From: VBAU01 sp036005185
Lineage (GTDB): Bacteria > Bacteroidota > Bacteroidia > Chitinophagales > Chitinophagaceae
Assembly (NCBI GenBank): GCA_036005185.1
Contig: DASYQS010000006.1
Location: 113,822-177,821, forward strand
DNA length: 64,000 nucleotides
Direction: 5' to 3'
Shown: one piece after another, positions 54,384 through 63,766 of the stretch
Layout: each line of letters begins with the position of its first letter
How positions within the stretch are numbered: position 1 is the stretch's first letter
Program-made: the position numbers and the translations under genes
Notes under the pieces: generated by a model
Database searches by the model: none
What the model saw: the letters and a program-made list of their open reading frames with translations, nothing else
Told to the model about the DNA's origin: nothing

Positions 54384-56891
54384 ATGATACGAGCCATCAC
54401 ATCTTTTTTCTTAGTTTCTTTATTCATTTCAGCAAACGCACAAATAAAATCACCTGAGCAATTCCTGGGTTACAAGATCGGATCAAAATTTACTCCTCAC
54501 TGGAAAGTAGTAAGTTATTTTCAACATGTGTCGGTCAACGCTGCTTCTATGGTAAAATTGCAGCAATATGGTGAAACCTATGAGGGCCGGCCTTTATTAG
54601 TTGCTTTTATTTCTACCGCTGAAAATATTCAAAACCTTGAAAATATTCGCAAAAACAATTTGCGGTTAGCCGATCAAAGTTTAGATAAGGCGGCGCCCAG
54701 TGAAAATACTCCTGCTATTATTTGGCTCAGTTACAATGTTCATGGAAATGAAGCCTCGTCAACAGAAGCTGCTATGATGGTTCTATATGCACTGGTTGAT
54801 CCTGCAAATGCCAAAACGAAAGAGTGGCTGAAGAATACTGTTGTTGTCATCGACCCTTGCATTAACCCCGATGGCAGGGACAGGCATGCAAACTGGTTTA
54901 ATTCCATCGTTGGAAAAAATGTTGATCCCACATATAGTTCAAGAGAACATTACGAGCCCTGGCCGGGAGGAAGAACGAATCATTACAATTTTGACCTTAA
55001 CCGTGATTGGGCGTGGCAGACACAAATTGAATCGCAGCAACGGATGAAACTATATAATGACTGGCTTCCGCAGGTGCATGTTGATTATCATGAAATGGGT
55101 ATTAATTCACCTTATTATTTTGCTCCTGCGGCTCAACCATACCATGAAGTGATCACTAAATGGCAGCGAGATTTTCAGGAAACAATTGGAAGAAACCATG
55201 CAAAATATTTCGATGAAAATGGCTGGCTTTATTTTACTAAACAGGAATATGATCTTTATTATCCTTCCTATGGCGATACTTACCCAACCTATAATGGAGC
55301 TATCGGAATGACTTATGAGCAAGCTGGCGGAGGCCGTGCGGGAGCAGCAGTGATCGCCTCTTCTGGCGATACCTTAACGCTTTACGATCGTGCCTTGCAT
55401 CATTTTACTACTTCGTTAAGCACTATCGAGATCTCATCACAAAATGCGGGAAGCTTGATCAAAGAATTTCATAAGTTTTTTAATGAAGCAGTAAGTGCAG
55501 GTGTAGGAGAATACAAGTCCTATATCATAAAATACTCTCCAAGTAATGAGGAAAGGATTAAAGCCCTTTTAGAATTACTTGATAAAAATAAAATTGTGTA
55601 TAGTGCCGCAAAATCCGGCGCAGCCAATGGCTATAATTATATCAGCCGTAAAAATGAAAATTTTGCAATTGATCCAAATGATATTCTCATTAGCGGGTTG
55701 CAGCCAAGATCGGCTTTAATCAAAGTTTTATTTGAGCCCAACAGTAAATTAGTTGATTCTGTTACTTATGATATCACTGCCTGGTCGTTGCCCTATGTGT
55801 ATGGATTGAATGCGTATGCCACGAAGCAAAATCTTTCCGCCGCTGGTGCATGGAGCATGCCTTCAAAAAAAATGACCGATATGGTAAGCAACTATGGCTA
55901 TGCTTTGCAATGGAAAGGAATGCAAACCGCAAAGGCAGTAGCTCAACTGCTAAAACAAGGTGTTAAACTAAGATATGTTGAAGAGCCTTTTGAATTAAAT
56001 GGAAATAAATTCGATCGAGGTTCTATACTTATTTTAAAAACAAGCAACAATCCAACTGCCTGGGATGTAGTGCGTACAGTTTGCAATGAAAACAAAACAC
56101 CTTTATTTCCTATTTCAACTGGCTTTGTAGATAAAGGATTTGATTTTGGAAGCAACAAAGTGCATTTTATGAAAGCACCAAAAGTTGCGCTGCTTACCGG
56201 AAATGGGGTATATTCAAATGCTGCCGGCGAAGTTTGGTTTTTCTTTGATCAGCAATTGAACTACCCTGTTACATTAATGAACTTAAACAGCTTTTCTCTA
56301 GCTAATCTAGGCTCATTTGACGTACTGATCATGCCTGCTGGAGATTACTCTTTTTTAAATGATAAAGGCAATGCCGAGCAATTGCGAAATTGGATAAGCA
56401 ATGGAGGTAAACTAATTGCATTAGAATCAACGGTTGGCCAATTATCAAAACTTGAGTGGGCTATTAAACCAAAAAAAACTGATGATAGTGATAAAAAGGA
56501 TAGCAGCTACGCCTTCTTAAAAAAATATGAAGATAGGGAACGTGAATCTGTTGCCAGTATTACAGCAGGATCAATTTATAAAGTTGAGCTTGATAACACC
56601 CATCCACTTGCTTTTGGTTATCCCAACTATTATTATACGTTGAAACAGGATGATGATATTTATGAGTTCATGAAAGATGGTTGGAACGTGGGCATTATAA
56701 GAAAAGATGAGGCCGTGGCCGGTTTTGTGGGTCATAAATTAAAACCGAAATTGAAAGACGGATTATTATTTGGAGTTCAGAATATTGGTGATGGCACTAT
56801 TACTTATTTAGCCGATGGTGTTCTTTTCCGCAATTTTTGGGAAAATGGAAAGTTGATGTTTTGTAATGCCGTATTTTTTGTAGGACAGTAG
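54384..56891 (+). CDS. secreted M14-family zinc carboxypeptidase
   Basis: An 835-residue exported peptidase, signal peptide ending S-A-N-A-Q. The M14 zinc ligands His and Glu are in V-H-G-N-E-A-S-S near 119-126, with the third His in V-D-Y-H-E-M-G; D-P-C-I-N-P-D-G-R-D and N-R-D-W are the substrate and Asn-Arg motifs. A glutamine-amidotransferase-like domain (I-M-P-A-G-D-Y) follows the peptidase domain. ATG 54384 is chosen over GTG 54378 because the signal peptide starts there. Confidence 0.92.
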   Translation: MIRAITSFFLVSLFISANAQIKSPEQFLGYKIGSKFTPHWKVVSYFQHVSVNAASMVKLQQYGETYEGRPLLVAFISTAENIQNLENIRKNNLRLADQSLDKAAPSENTPAIIWLSYNVHGNEASSTEAAMMVLYALVDPANAKTKEWLKNTVVVIDPCINPDGRDRHANWFNSIVGKNVDPTYSSREHYEPWPGGRTNHYNFDLNRDWAWQTQIESQQRMKLYNDWLPQVHVDYHEMGINSPYYFAPAAQPYHEVITKWQRDFQETIGRNHAKYFDENGWLYFTKQEYDLYYPSYGDTYPTYNGAIGMTYEQAGGGRAGAAVIASSGDTLTLYDRALHHFTTSLSTIEISSQNAGSLIKEFHKFFNEAVSAGVGEYKSYIIKYSPSNEERIKALLELLDKNKIVYSAAKSGAANGYNYISRKNENFAIDPNDILISGLQPRSALIKVLFEPNSKLVDSVTYDITAWSLPYVYGLNAYATKQNLSAAGAWSMPSKKMTDMVSNYGYALQWKGMQTAKAVAQLLKQGVKLRYVEEPFELNGNKFDRGSILILKTSNNPTAWDVVRTVCNENKTPLFPISTGFVDKGFDFGSNKVHFMKAPKVALLTGNGVYSNAAGEVWFFFDQQLNYPVTLMNLNSFSLANLGSFDVLIMPAGDYSFLNDKGNAEQLRNWISNGGKLIALESTVGQLSKLEWAIKPKKTDDSDKKDSSYAFLKKYEDRERESVASITAGSIYKVELDNTHPLAFGYPNYYYTLKQDDDIYEFMKDGWNVGIIRKDEAVAGFVGHKLKPKLKDGLLFGVQNIGDGTITYLADGVLFRNFWENGKLMFCNAVFFVGQ

Positions 56892-56932
56892 GAATAGAAT
56901 CAAACTGAAATTGTTAATATTTTATTTTTTTC

Positions 56933-56959
56933 TTAGCCCACGGTTTAAACGTGGGCTAA
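56933..56959. repeat. 10-bp-stem intergenic hairpin
   Basis: TTAGCCCACG and CGTGGGCTAA around a 7-base loop, 42 bases after the M14 peptidase stop. T-rich sequence precedes it and a short T-stretch follows, so it may end transcription of the peptidase gene. The sequence resembles dispersed Bacteroidota intergenic hairpins. Confidence 0.65.
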
Positions 56960-57022
56960 TTTATTCAAACGGCTTTAAAGACTTGCCAAATAGCTATTAT
57001 ATTCGCTGAATAAAATCGCCTG

Positions 57023-59518
57023 ATGAAGAAAGTTTCTCATGCTCTTCTTTTTCTCTTTTTCTTTCTGAGCTTGTCGAAGAATAGCCTTTTAGCCCAACCA
57101 CCAGCTAGCTGGACATCCTCTGATATGTATTTAGCTCTTCGCAAGTTAAATGTGTTAGGATCAGTTCTATACCTCGCTGCTCATCCCGATGATGAAAATA
57201 CAAGGTTGCTTTCTTATTTTTCCAAAGACAGGATGTATCGGACAGGCTATCTATCTCTGACCAGAGGTGATGGAGGTCAAAATTTAATTGGTAATGAGCA
57301 AGGCGTAGAACTAGGATTAATAAGAACCCAGGAATTATTGGCAGCGCGGAGAATTGACGGGGCCGAGCAATTTTTTACCAGGGCCTATGATTTTGGTTTT
57401 TCAAAAAACCCCGAGGAAACTTTTACAAAATGGGATAGAGAAAAAATTCTGAGTGATGTAGTATGGGTGATAAGAAAATTTCAACCGGATATCATCATTA
57501 CAAGATTTCCAACTACAGGCGAGGGCGGTCATGGCCATCATACGGCCTCTGCAATTTTAGCTAACGAAGCCTTTACTGCTGCGGCAGATCCTAAACGTTT
57601 TCCTGAACAATTAAAATTTGTAAACCCTTGGCAGGCAAAAAGAATTTTATGGAATACATTCAACTTTGGGGGAACTAATACTACAAGTGCTGATCAATTC
57701 AAGCTGGATGTGGGTGGATATAATCCTTTACTTGGAAAAAGCTATGGCGAGATCGCAGCAATTAGCCGTAGCAATCATAAAAGCCAAGGCTTTGGTGCAT
57801 CAGCTTCAAGAGGTGAGGCTATAGAATATTTCAAGACAACCGGCGGTAGCACTCCAACAAATGATTTAATGGACGACGTTGATCTAACATGGAAAAGAGT
57901 AAAGGGTGGAGAGAAAATAGCCGGGATAATTGACAAACTTTCTTCCTCATTCGATCTTCTTCATCCTGAAAGATCAGTAAAAGATTTAGTTGTATTATAC
58001 CAAACAATCACTACTCTTCCCGATGGTTATTGGAAAAATCAGAAATTAAAAGAAACACAGCAGTTGATCGAACAATGCAGCGGGTTGTTTCTTGATGCAA
58101 CAACTACGGAGCAATTTGCTGTGCAAACAGATTCGATCAGGATTAATTTTTTTGCAAATAACCGCCTGGGAGTAAACGCCGTTCTCAAAAACATCTCCGT
58201 TGATGCCTTTGACTCAACTTTTAATATTTCTCTTCCTAAAAACAAAAACCAGTTTTTTGGAAAAACTTTTTTTGTTCCAACAAGAAAGCCAATCACTCAA
58301 CCTTATTGGTTGGAAAATAAGATGGAAGAAGGCTATTTTAATGTAAAGGATCAGCAAAAGATCGGTCAGGCAGATGTGGACCCTGCTTATATAACCAACT
58401 TCACTTTAAATATTGAAGGGCAAGATTTCAATTTTGCAAAGCCTGTTAAATATAAATTTACCGACCCCGTAAAAGGAGAATTATATCAGCCCTTGGTGAT
58501 TGTTCCAAGAGTTTTGATTGATATTGATCCAACTAATGTAATTAAAACAGCAAAGGAATCCTCCCTTTTTTCTGTTTCCATAAAAGCGGTTAAAAATTTT
58601 AAATCGAATGATGCTTCATTACTAATCGATGAGGATATCACACCAGATTATTTGAAACAACATTTACCTTCGATTGAAAAAGATAGAATAATCACGGATG
58701 AGTTTAAAATTTCCGATACGATTACTTATTCTCCTCGACATATATATCTTATGAACGGTAATGAAAATGAGATTTATACCAATAGCCTGAAAACAATCCG
58801 CTATGATCATGTTCCTTATATAACATATTATAAAACATCGGAAATAAATTATAGTGTGTTTGATTTAAAAACAATGGGTAAAAAGATTGGCTATATTATT
58901 GGCGCTGGAGATAAAGTTCCGGAAGCATTAGAGCAAATGGGCTATGAAGTAACCCTGCTAACAGATAAAGAACTTTCAAGAAATAATCTCGCCCAGTTCG
59001 ATGCTATCCTTACCGGAGTAAGAGCATACAATACAAATGAATGGATGAATAAATATTACGACAAGCTGATGAAATATATAAATGATGGGGGTAATCTGAT
59101 AGTACAATATAATACCAGCACAAATATTGGCCCCGTTCGTGCCAGAATAAGCCCATACAATTTTGATATTTCACGAACAAGAATTACGAATGAAAACGCT
59201 GAGGTAAAATTTTTAAACCCTGATCTAACCGTTCTAAACTTTCCAAACAAAATAACCCAGGATGATTTCAAAGGGTGGATTCAGGAACGCAGTATTTATC
59301 ACGCAAGCAATTTCGACAAAAATAATTTCGAGGCTGTTTTTTCCATGCATGATCCCGGTGAAAATGATGATGATGGAAGTCTGATTATCGCTCGCTATGG
59401 AAAAGGAACATTTGTCTATACAGGGTTGGTCTTTTTCCGTGAGCTTCCAGCAGGTGTTCCCGGTGCTTATCGCATTATGGCAAACTTAATTGCACTAAAT
59501 AAACAAAAAGCATTTTGA
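57023..59518 (+). CDS. large PIG-L family deacetylase
   Basis: An 831-residue exported protein: signal peptide ending L-L-A-Q, then a PIG-L/LmbE metal-dependent N-acetyl-sugar deacetylase domain. A-A-H-P-D-D-E-N near 56-63 gives the zinc His/Asp/Asp, and G-H-G-H-H near 170-174 the third histidine. The remaining ~550 residues hold beta-sandwich and GATase-like parts and are not catalytic as far as visible. It is the first gene of a group with two tiny membrane proteins and a symporter, suggesting uptake of a deacetylated product; that is inference. Confidence 0.9.
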   Translation: MKKVSHALLFLFFFLSLSKNSLLAQPPASWTSSDMYLALRKLNVLGSVLYLAAHPDDENTRLLSYFSKDRMYRTGYLSLTRGDGGQNLIGNEQGVELGLIRTQELLAARRIDGAEQFFTRAYDFGFSKNPEETFTKWDREKILSDVVWVIRKFQPDIIITRFPTTGEGGHGHHTASAILANEAFTAAADPKRFPEQLKFVNPWQAKRILWNTFNFGGTNTTSADQFKLDVGGYNPLLGKSYGEIAAISRSNHKSQGFGASASRGEAIEYFKTTGGSTPTNDLMDDVDLTWKRVKGGEKIAGIIDKLSSSFDLLHPERSVKDLVVLYQTITTLPDGYWKNQKLKETQQLIEQCSGLFLDATTTEQFAVQTDSIRINFFANNRLGVNAVLKNISVDAFDSTFNISLPKNKNQFFGKTFFVPTRKPITQPYWLENKMEEGYFNVKDQQKIGQADVDPAYITNFTLNIEGQDFNFAKPVKYKFTDPVKGELYQPLVIVPRVLIDIDPTNVIKTAKESSLFSVSIKAVKNFKSNDASLLIDEDITPDYLKQHLPSIEKDRIITDEFKISDTITYSPRHIYLMNGNENEIYTNSLKTIRYDHVPYITYYKTSEINYSVFDLKTMGKKIGYIIGAGDKVPEALEQMGYEVTLLTDKELSRNNLAQFDAILTGVRAYNTNEWMNKYYDKLMKYINDGGNLIVQYNTSTNIGPVRARISPYNFDISRTRITNENAEVKFLNPDLTVLNFPNKITQDDFKGWIQERSIYHASNFDKNNFEAVFSMHDPGENDDDGSLIIARYGKGTFVYTGLVFFRELPAGVPGAYRIMANLIALNKQKAF

Positions 59519-59549
59519 TCAACTTGATTATTCTGATTAAATGATTTAA

Positions 59550-59714
59550 ATGAACAAAGATCAGCAAGCTGACATTACGAGAAGAAACATTGCCGGTGTA
59601 GTTGCTATTGCGTTGGGATTAGCACTGGGGCTTTTTATCAAAAGAATAAAACTTGGTTTGATCATTGGAATTGTATTGGGTTTTATTGTTTATTCATTAC
59701 TGAGAAAAAAATGA
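59550..59714 (+). CDS. tiny two-helix membrane protein (54 residues)
   Basis: Starts at ATG 59550 and ends in TGA 59712-59714. It has a charged N terminus (M-N-K-D-Q-Q-A-D-I-T-R-R) and then two hydrophobic stretches, about 14-30 and 34-50, split by K-R-I-K. Its stop overlaps the start of the next ORF as ATGA. No family is recognised; the glycine-rich helices recall AtpZ/AtpI-like small proteins, which is only a resemblance. Confidence 0.7.
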   Translation: MNKDQQADITRRNIAGVVAIALGLALGLFIKRIKLGLIIGIVLGFIVYSLLRKK

Positions 59715-59833
59715 ACGCAGATAACGATAGGCCGCCATTATTTAAAAGCTGGAAACAATGGTATGTATTTGTGATTGCTTTTTTAGTGCTGCTCATCATT
59801 CTTTTTAATTTTTTTACTAAATATTTTTCATGA
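59711..59833 (+). CDS. tiny single-helix membrane protein (40 residues)
   Basis: From ATG 59711 to TGA 59831-59833. Cytoplasmic N terminus (M-N-A-D-N-D-R-P-P-L-F-K-S-W-K), then one helix at about 16-36 ending in K-Y-F-S. It overlaps the start of the symporter gene by ATGA and the end of the preceding one likewise, so all three are translationally coupled. It could be a symporter accessory subunit; unproven. Confidence 0.7.
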   Translation: MNADNDRPPLFKSWKQWYVFVIAFLVLLIILFNFFTKYFS

Positions 59834-61578
59834 ATTTACTGGATTGGATAGTTCTAATCCTGACGCTTGCCGGCATAATAGCGTATGGGCTTTATAAAAG
59901 CCGCACCACCCATAATCTTGATGGTTATTTTCTTTCTAATCGCAGCATGAGCTGGGGTTTGATCTTGCTCAGCATTATGGGTACGCAAGCAAGTGCCATT
60001 ACATTTCTTTCAGCACCGGGACAAGCATACACCGATGGGATGCGATTCGTTCAATATTATTTCGGGTTACCTATTGCAGCTATTGTTGTATGCATTGTAT
60101 TTGTACCTATTTTTTCCAAACTCAAAGTTTACACGGCTTATGAATACCTGGAAACGAGATTTGATGTAAAAACAAGAACCTTGACATCTTTTCTTTTTTT
60201 ATTACAACGTGGTTTGTCAACCGGCATTAGCGTTTTTGCTCCTTCCCTTATTCTTTCTTCTTTGCTTGGATGGAACCTTTACTGGACAAATCTTTTTATG
60301 GGTGGGCTGCTGATCATTTATACAGTAAGTGGGGGAGCCAAAGCCGTGGCGTACACCCAGCAATTACAGTTGATCATCATCTTCGTCGGAATGTTTTTAG
60401 CGGCTTATCTGGTAGTAAATATGTTGCCTAAGGGAATTGGTTTCTTTGAAGCATTGCATATTAGTGGCAAATTGGGAAAACTAAATGTCATCACAACCGG
60501 TATAAAAAATGGAAAATTCAATTGGAGCGATCAGTACAATTTATTAAGCGGGATCATCGGCGGACTTTTTCTCTCGTTGTCGTATTTTGGTGCAGATCAG
60601 TCGCAGGTAGGGAGATATTTAACAGGCAGTTCAATCAAAGAAAGCAGGCTGGGTTTGCTGATGAATGGAATTGTAAAAGTTCCTATGCAGTTTCTAATCC
60701 TCCTGGTGGGGGCGCTTGTCTTTACTTTCTACCAGTTTAACAATGCACCGATATTTTTTAATAAATCACAAATTTCAAAAGTTGAAAGCTCTTCTTTAAG
60801 GGATTCATTTTATGTAGCACAAGCACAGTATTATGTGATCACAAAAGAGAAACAAAAAACTGTAGCCCAATTTGCACAGGCATTGAATGATGATAATAAA
60901 GCGAGAGTGAATTTAAAGGCTTCCCAACTTCAGTTTTTACAACTGCAATCAGATAGTTTGCGTGGAAAGGTAAAAAAATGGGTCAAGTCAGCAGGTGGTG
61001 ATGGAAATGATACTAACTATATTTTTCTTCGGTTTGTTGTTGATTATTTACCAGCCGGTTTAGTAGGCTTGCTCATTGCCATCATTTTTTTAGCGTCATG
61101 GGGAAGTATTGCAGCCTCATTGAATTCACTTTCTTCCTGTACCATGGTTGACTTTCATCGACGATTTTCAAAAAAACCGATTACCTCTGAAAAAGAATAT
61201 CAGTGGTCAAAGTGGTACACGCTGGCTTGGGGAGCGTTTTGTATTATAGTAGCCATGTTTACTTATAATATTGGCAACAGTCTGATTGAAGCCGTTAATG
61301 TTCTCGGTTCATTATTTTATGGAGTGATCCTGGGTGTATTTCTTGTTGCTTTCTTTTTTAAAAATATCAAGAACGGTTTCATTGTTTTTCTCGCCGCTTT
61401 AATAACTGAGGCATTAGTTCTTACAATCTTTGCTTTAATCAAACTTAACTATTTTCAACTGGGCTTTCTTTGGCTAAATCCGATTGGAGCTTTTGGGGTA
61501 ATACTGTTTAGTCTTATTTTTAATTGGATGCCCAATAATAAAAGAAAACAGATTGTGCTGAAGGGCGGAGCTAATTAA
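59830..61578 (+). CDS. sodium:solute symporter (SSS family)
   Basis: A 582-residue, roughly 14-helix Na+-coupled transporter. The helix 1 region has S-R-T-T-H-N-L-D-G-Y-F-L-S-N-R-S near 24-39, the usual SSS start, then G-T-Q-A-S-A-I-T-F-L-S-A-P-G-Q-A near 51-66, a Na+-site helix. A soluble loop of about 80 residues (about 315-400) is larger than in PutP or vSGLT. It follows two coupled tiny membrane proteins. Substrate not predictable; a sugar or sugar-acid product of the PIG-L enzyme is a guess. Confidence 0.92.
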   Translation: MNLLDWIVLILTLAGIIAYGLYKSRTTHNLDGYFLSNRSMSWGLILLSIMGTQASAITFLSAPGQAYTDGMRFVQYYFGLPIAAIVVCIVFVPIFSKLKVYTAYEYLETRFDVKTRTLTSFLFLLQRGLSTGISVFAPSLILSSLLGWNLYWTNLFMGGLLIIYTVSGGAKAVAYTQQLQLIIIFVGMFLAAYLVVNMLPKGIGFFEALHISGKLGKLNVITTGIKNGKFNWSDQYNLLSGIIGGLFLSLSYFGADQSQVGRYLTGSSIKESRLGLLMNGIVKVPMQFLILLVGALVFTFYQFNNAPIFFNKSQISKVESSSLRDSFYVAQAQYYVITKEKQKTVAQFAQALNDDNKARVNLKASQLQFLQLQSDSLRGKVKKWVKSAGGDGNDTNYIFLRFVVDYLPAGLVGLLIAIIFLASWGSIAASLNSLSSCTMVDFHRRFSKKPITSEKEYQWSKWYTLAWGAFCIIVAMFTYNIGNSLIEAVNVLGSLFYGVILGVFLVAFFFKNIKNGFIVFLAALITEALVLTIFALIKLNYFQLGFLWLNPIGAFGVILFSLIFNWMPNNKRKQIVLKGGAN

Positions 61579-61635
61579 GAATGATGGAAGGAGTTTTATA
61601 ATCTTATTCGTCAGGCAATTTTTTTGTTGAACCAA

Positions 61636-62937
61636 TTAATTATTCCTTTCTTTTAGAATTTTTTCCGCTACATTCTTTCCACTTACAAGTGCCGCTTCTA
61701 CCGTTCCGGGAGATGGACCGTCATAAAAAGCCTCACCTGCAAAAAAAATAGTATTCTCAATAGGTGTGCTAAAAAGTTTTTGCGCCCTTGCAGATTCTAT
61801 GGTGCTATAGCTATAAGCGCCTTTTGCAAAAGGATCAATCCTCCAATTAGCTATTAATGAAGCAGTCAATAGTTGTTTGATCTCAGCAAGAGGTTTTTTA
61901 AAAATGATCGATAAAGATTGCAGCGCCGACTCTAAAATTGTCTTATCATCCTTTCCTTCTAAGTGCCTTGCATGTGATCCTCCTCCCCAGCCTGTAAGCA
62001 AAGGATAGGAAGAAGGCAATTGTGTCCACCAGGTTGGAATAGGTGTATTGGCAAAAAGAAACCCGATATTTTTCTTTTTTTCCTCCCAAAAAGCTTCTTT
62101 AAACTCCAATAAAATTTTTATTACTGAGCCAAAACCAATTTTTTTTGCAGCATTTACATAATCCTCAATTGCAGGTTGGAAAATGATAGCTGGCTCTGTT
62201 TGCAGCATGCCCAATGAAGCGGTAATAATTACCTTGTTGCTATTATATATTTTTTGATCCGTCGTAAAAACGGTTACATCGTCCCTTTGCCAGGTGATTT
62301 TTGATACAGTGCTTGAAATATGAATAAGGCCTCCCAACTCATTGCATTGTTGTTCTAAATAATTGATTAATTGATTAAATCCTCCGGGAACACGATATTG
62401 TTCATCCTCTTCTTCCATCCATTCTTCACGTAAAGCCAACAGACTTGCCTTAGAAGTATCAGCCAAATCAAAACCCTCCGCAAACCGAATTACGGATCTT
62501 CTTAACTCTTCGTATTTTTTATCGCTGAAATTTTTTTCAAGAAATTCATCAACAGTCATATCCTCTTTTACCTGATTCATTTGTTTCATTAATTCCCCCC
62601 ATCCAACAGTAAAATCATTTTGAGTTGTCCAACCATCATTTGCAATTCGAACCATTGCTCCCTTAACAGGTCTGTAGTCAATATTGGCTTCTTTTAATAG
62701 CTGAATGGTCAATGGCGGGTTACCATGAATAAATTCAGCCCCCCTTTCAACTGGCTGCGCAAACGAAGAGTTATTAATGGTATGAATTCTTCCTCCGAGT
62801 TGATCCCTTGCTTCGAGAACGGTTACTATATGCCCCTGCTTCAACAATTCACGGGCACTCATCAATCCCGCAGCCCCACCACCAACAATAATTATATTTT
62901 CCGTCTTCTTTTTGAAAATCTCATTCATACATATCAA
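61636..62937 (-). CDS. flavin monoamine oxidase-like FAD protein
   Basis: A 433-residue amine oxidase family protein. I-I-V-G-G-G-A-A-G-L-M-S-A near 16-28 is the FAD dinucleotide motif, followed by E-A-R-D-Q-L-G-G-R-I near 42-51. The C-terminal F-F-A-G-E-A-F-Y-D-G-P-S-P-G-T-V-E-A-A segment near 396-414 binds the FAD. Start could be Met1 or Met4. Amine substrate unknown. Confidence 0.9.
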   Translation of the reverse strand: MICMNEIFKKKTENIIIVGGGAAGLMSARELLKQGHIVTVLEARDQLGGRIHTINNSSFAQPVERGAEFIHGNPPLTIQLLKEANIDYRPVKGAMVRIANDGWTTQNDFTVGWGELMKQMNQVKEDMTVDEFLEKNFSDKKYEELRRSVIRFAEGFDLADTSKASLLALREEWMEEEDEQYRVPGGFNQLINYLEQQCNELGGLIHISSTVSKITWQRDDVTVFTTDQKIYNSNKVIITASLGMLQTEPAIIFQPAIEDYVNAAKKIGFGSVIKILLEFKEAFWEEKKKNIGFLFANTPIPTWWTQLPSSYPLLTGWGGGSHARHLEGKDDKTILESALQSLSIIFKKPLAEIKQLLTASLIANWRIDPFAKGAYSYSTIESARAQKLFSTPIENTIFFAGEAFYDGPSPGTVEAALVSGKNVAEKILKERNN

Positions 62938-62970
62938 TTAGCAGAGGAAAGGAATAGCAGAAGCTATTTG

Positions 62971-63723
62971 TCAATATTCAATTTTATATTCAAATTTGGA
63001 GGGGTCTTCAAAAAAATCGTCGCTGGTTACAGAAACGGTTACTTTCTTTTTATCATCTGATAATTTTAAAGCTTTGCCCTCTGCTTTTTTAGCAGGGCGA
63101 GGGAGATTGATGATATAATTTACGTTAATGGGTGATCCCATGCTTGACATTTGCTTGAGAGATTGCATATACTGATCATCTGAGGCGGTGGCGTACTTTG
63201 CTTTATTTAAAGTTTTTGAAATGAGTTTGTCAGTAAAATTCACATCAAAAAAATCATCAAAAGCTTTGATCTGTGGTTTTTCTCCAGTGCCCAAGCCCGA
63301 CGGCATTTGTTCGCCGCTTGTTAATTTCTTCGACATAGCTTCAGATACTTTCGGCATAGATGCACTTAACATTTGTATATCATTAAGCTTTTGAAAGGGA
63401 AAAATTGATTTCATAATTAATTTTTCATCCTTCATATTCATGGTGAGCTTCATGCTACCTTGATTAATGATCTTTTTTTGCTGAGCTGTGAGGCCCGTTA
63501 TGCTGTCTGCAATACCCGCTAATAATATTGTAGTATCTGTGTTTGGGATTTTTTCAGCATCATTATTTCCCATTGTCTTTAGCATGCCAACCATATTGCT
63601 CATATCAGAAGTATTGCTGATTGAACCGCTTCCGTCCTTATTGATTGTAATTTCTTGGGTGGTTTCACATCCCACAAGCAAAATCATGGTGCTTACAAGT
63701 AAAAAGAGAACAATTTTTTTCAT
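62971..63723 (-). CDS. hypothetical lipoprotein
   Basis: About 250 residues. From ATG 63723 the protein begins M-K-K-I-V-L-F-L-L-V and ends its signal in L-V-G-C (Cys19), a good lipobox, so it is probably membrane-anchored outside the cytoplasm. It then has I-N-K-D-G-S-G-S-I and Met/Lys-rich helices. The frame extends 12 codons upstream, which would bury the signal. No named family. It is 34 bases upstream of the amine-oxidase gene on the same strand. Confidence 0.75.
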   Translation of the reverse strand: MKKIVLFLLVSTMILLVGCETTQEITINKDGSGSISNTSDMSNMVGMLKTMGNNDAEKIPNTDTTILLAGIADSITGLTAQQKKIINQGSMKLTMNMKDEKLIMKSIFPFQKLNDIQMLSASMPKVSEAMSKKLTSGEQMPSGLGTGEKPQIKAFDDFFDVNFTDKLISKTLNKAKYATASDDQYMQSLKQMSSMGSPINVNYIINLPRPAKKAEGKALKLSDDKKKVTVSVTSDDFFEDPSKFEYKIEY

Positions 63724-63766
63724 CGCATTTGTTGTTATTAGTTCAGAATAATATGACAAAAATAAC

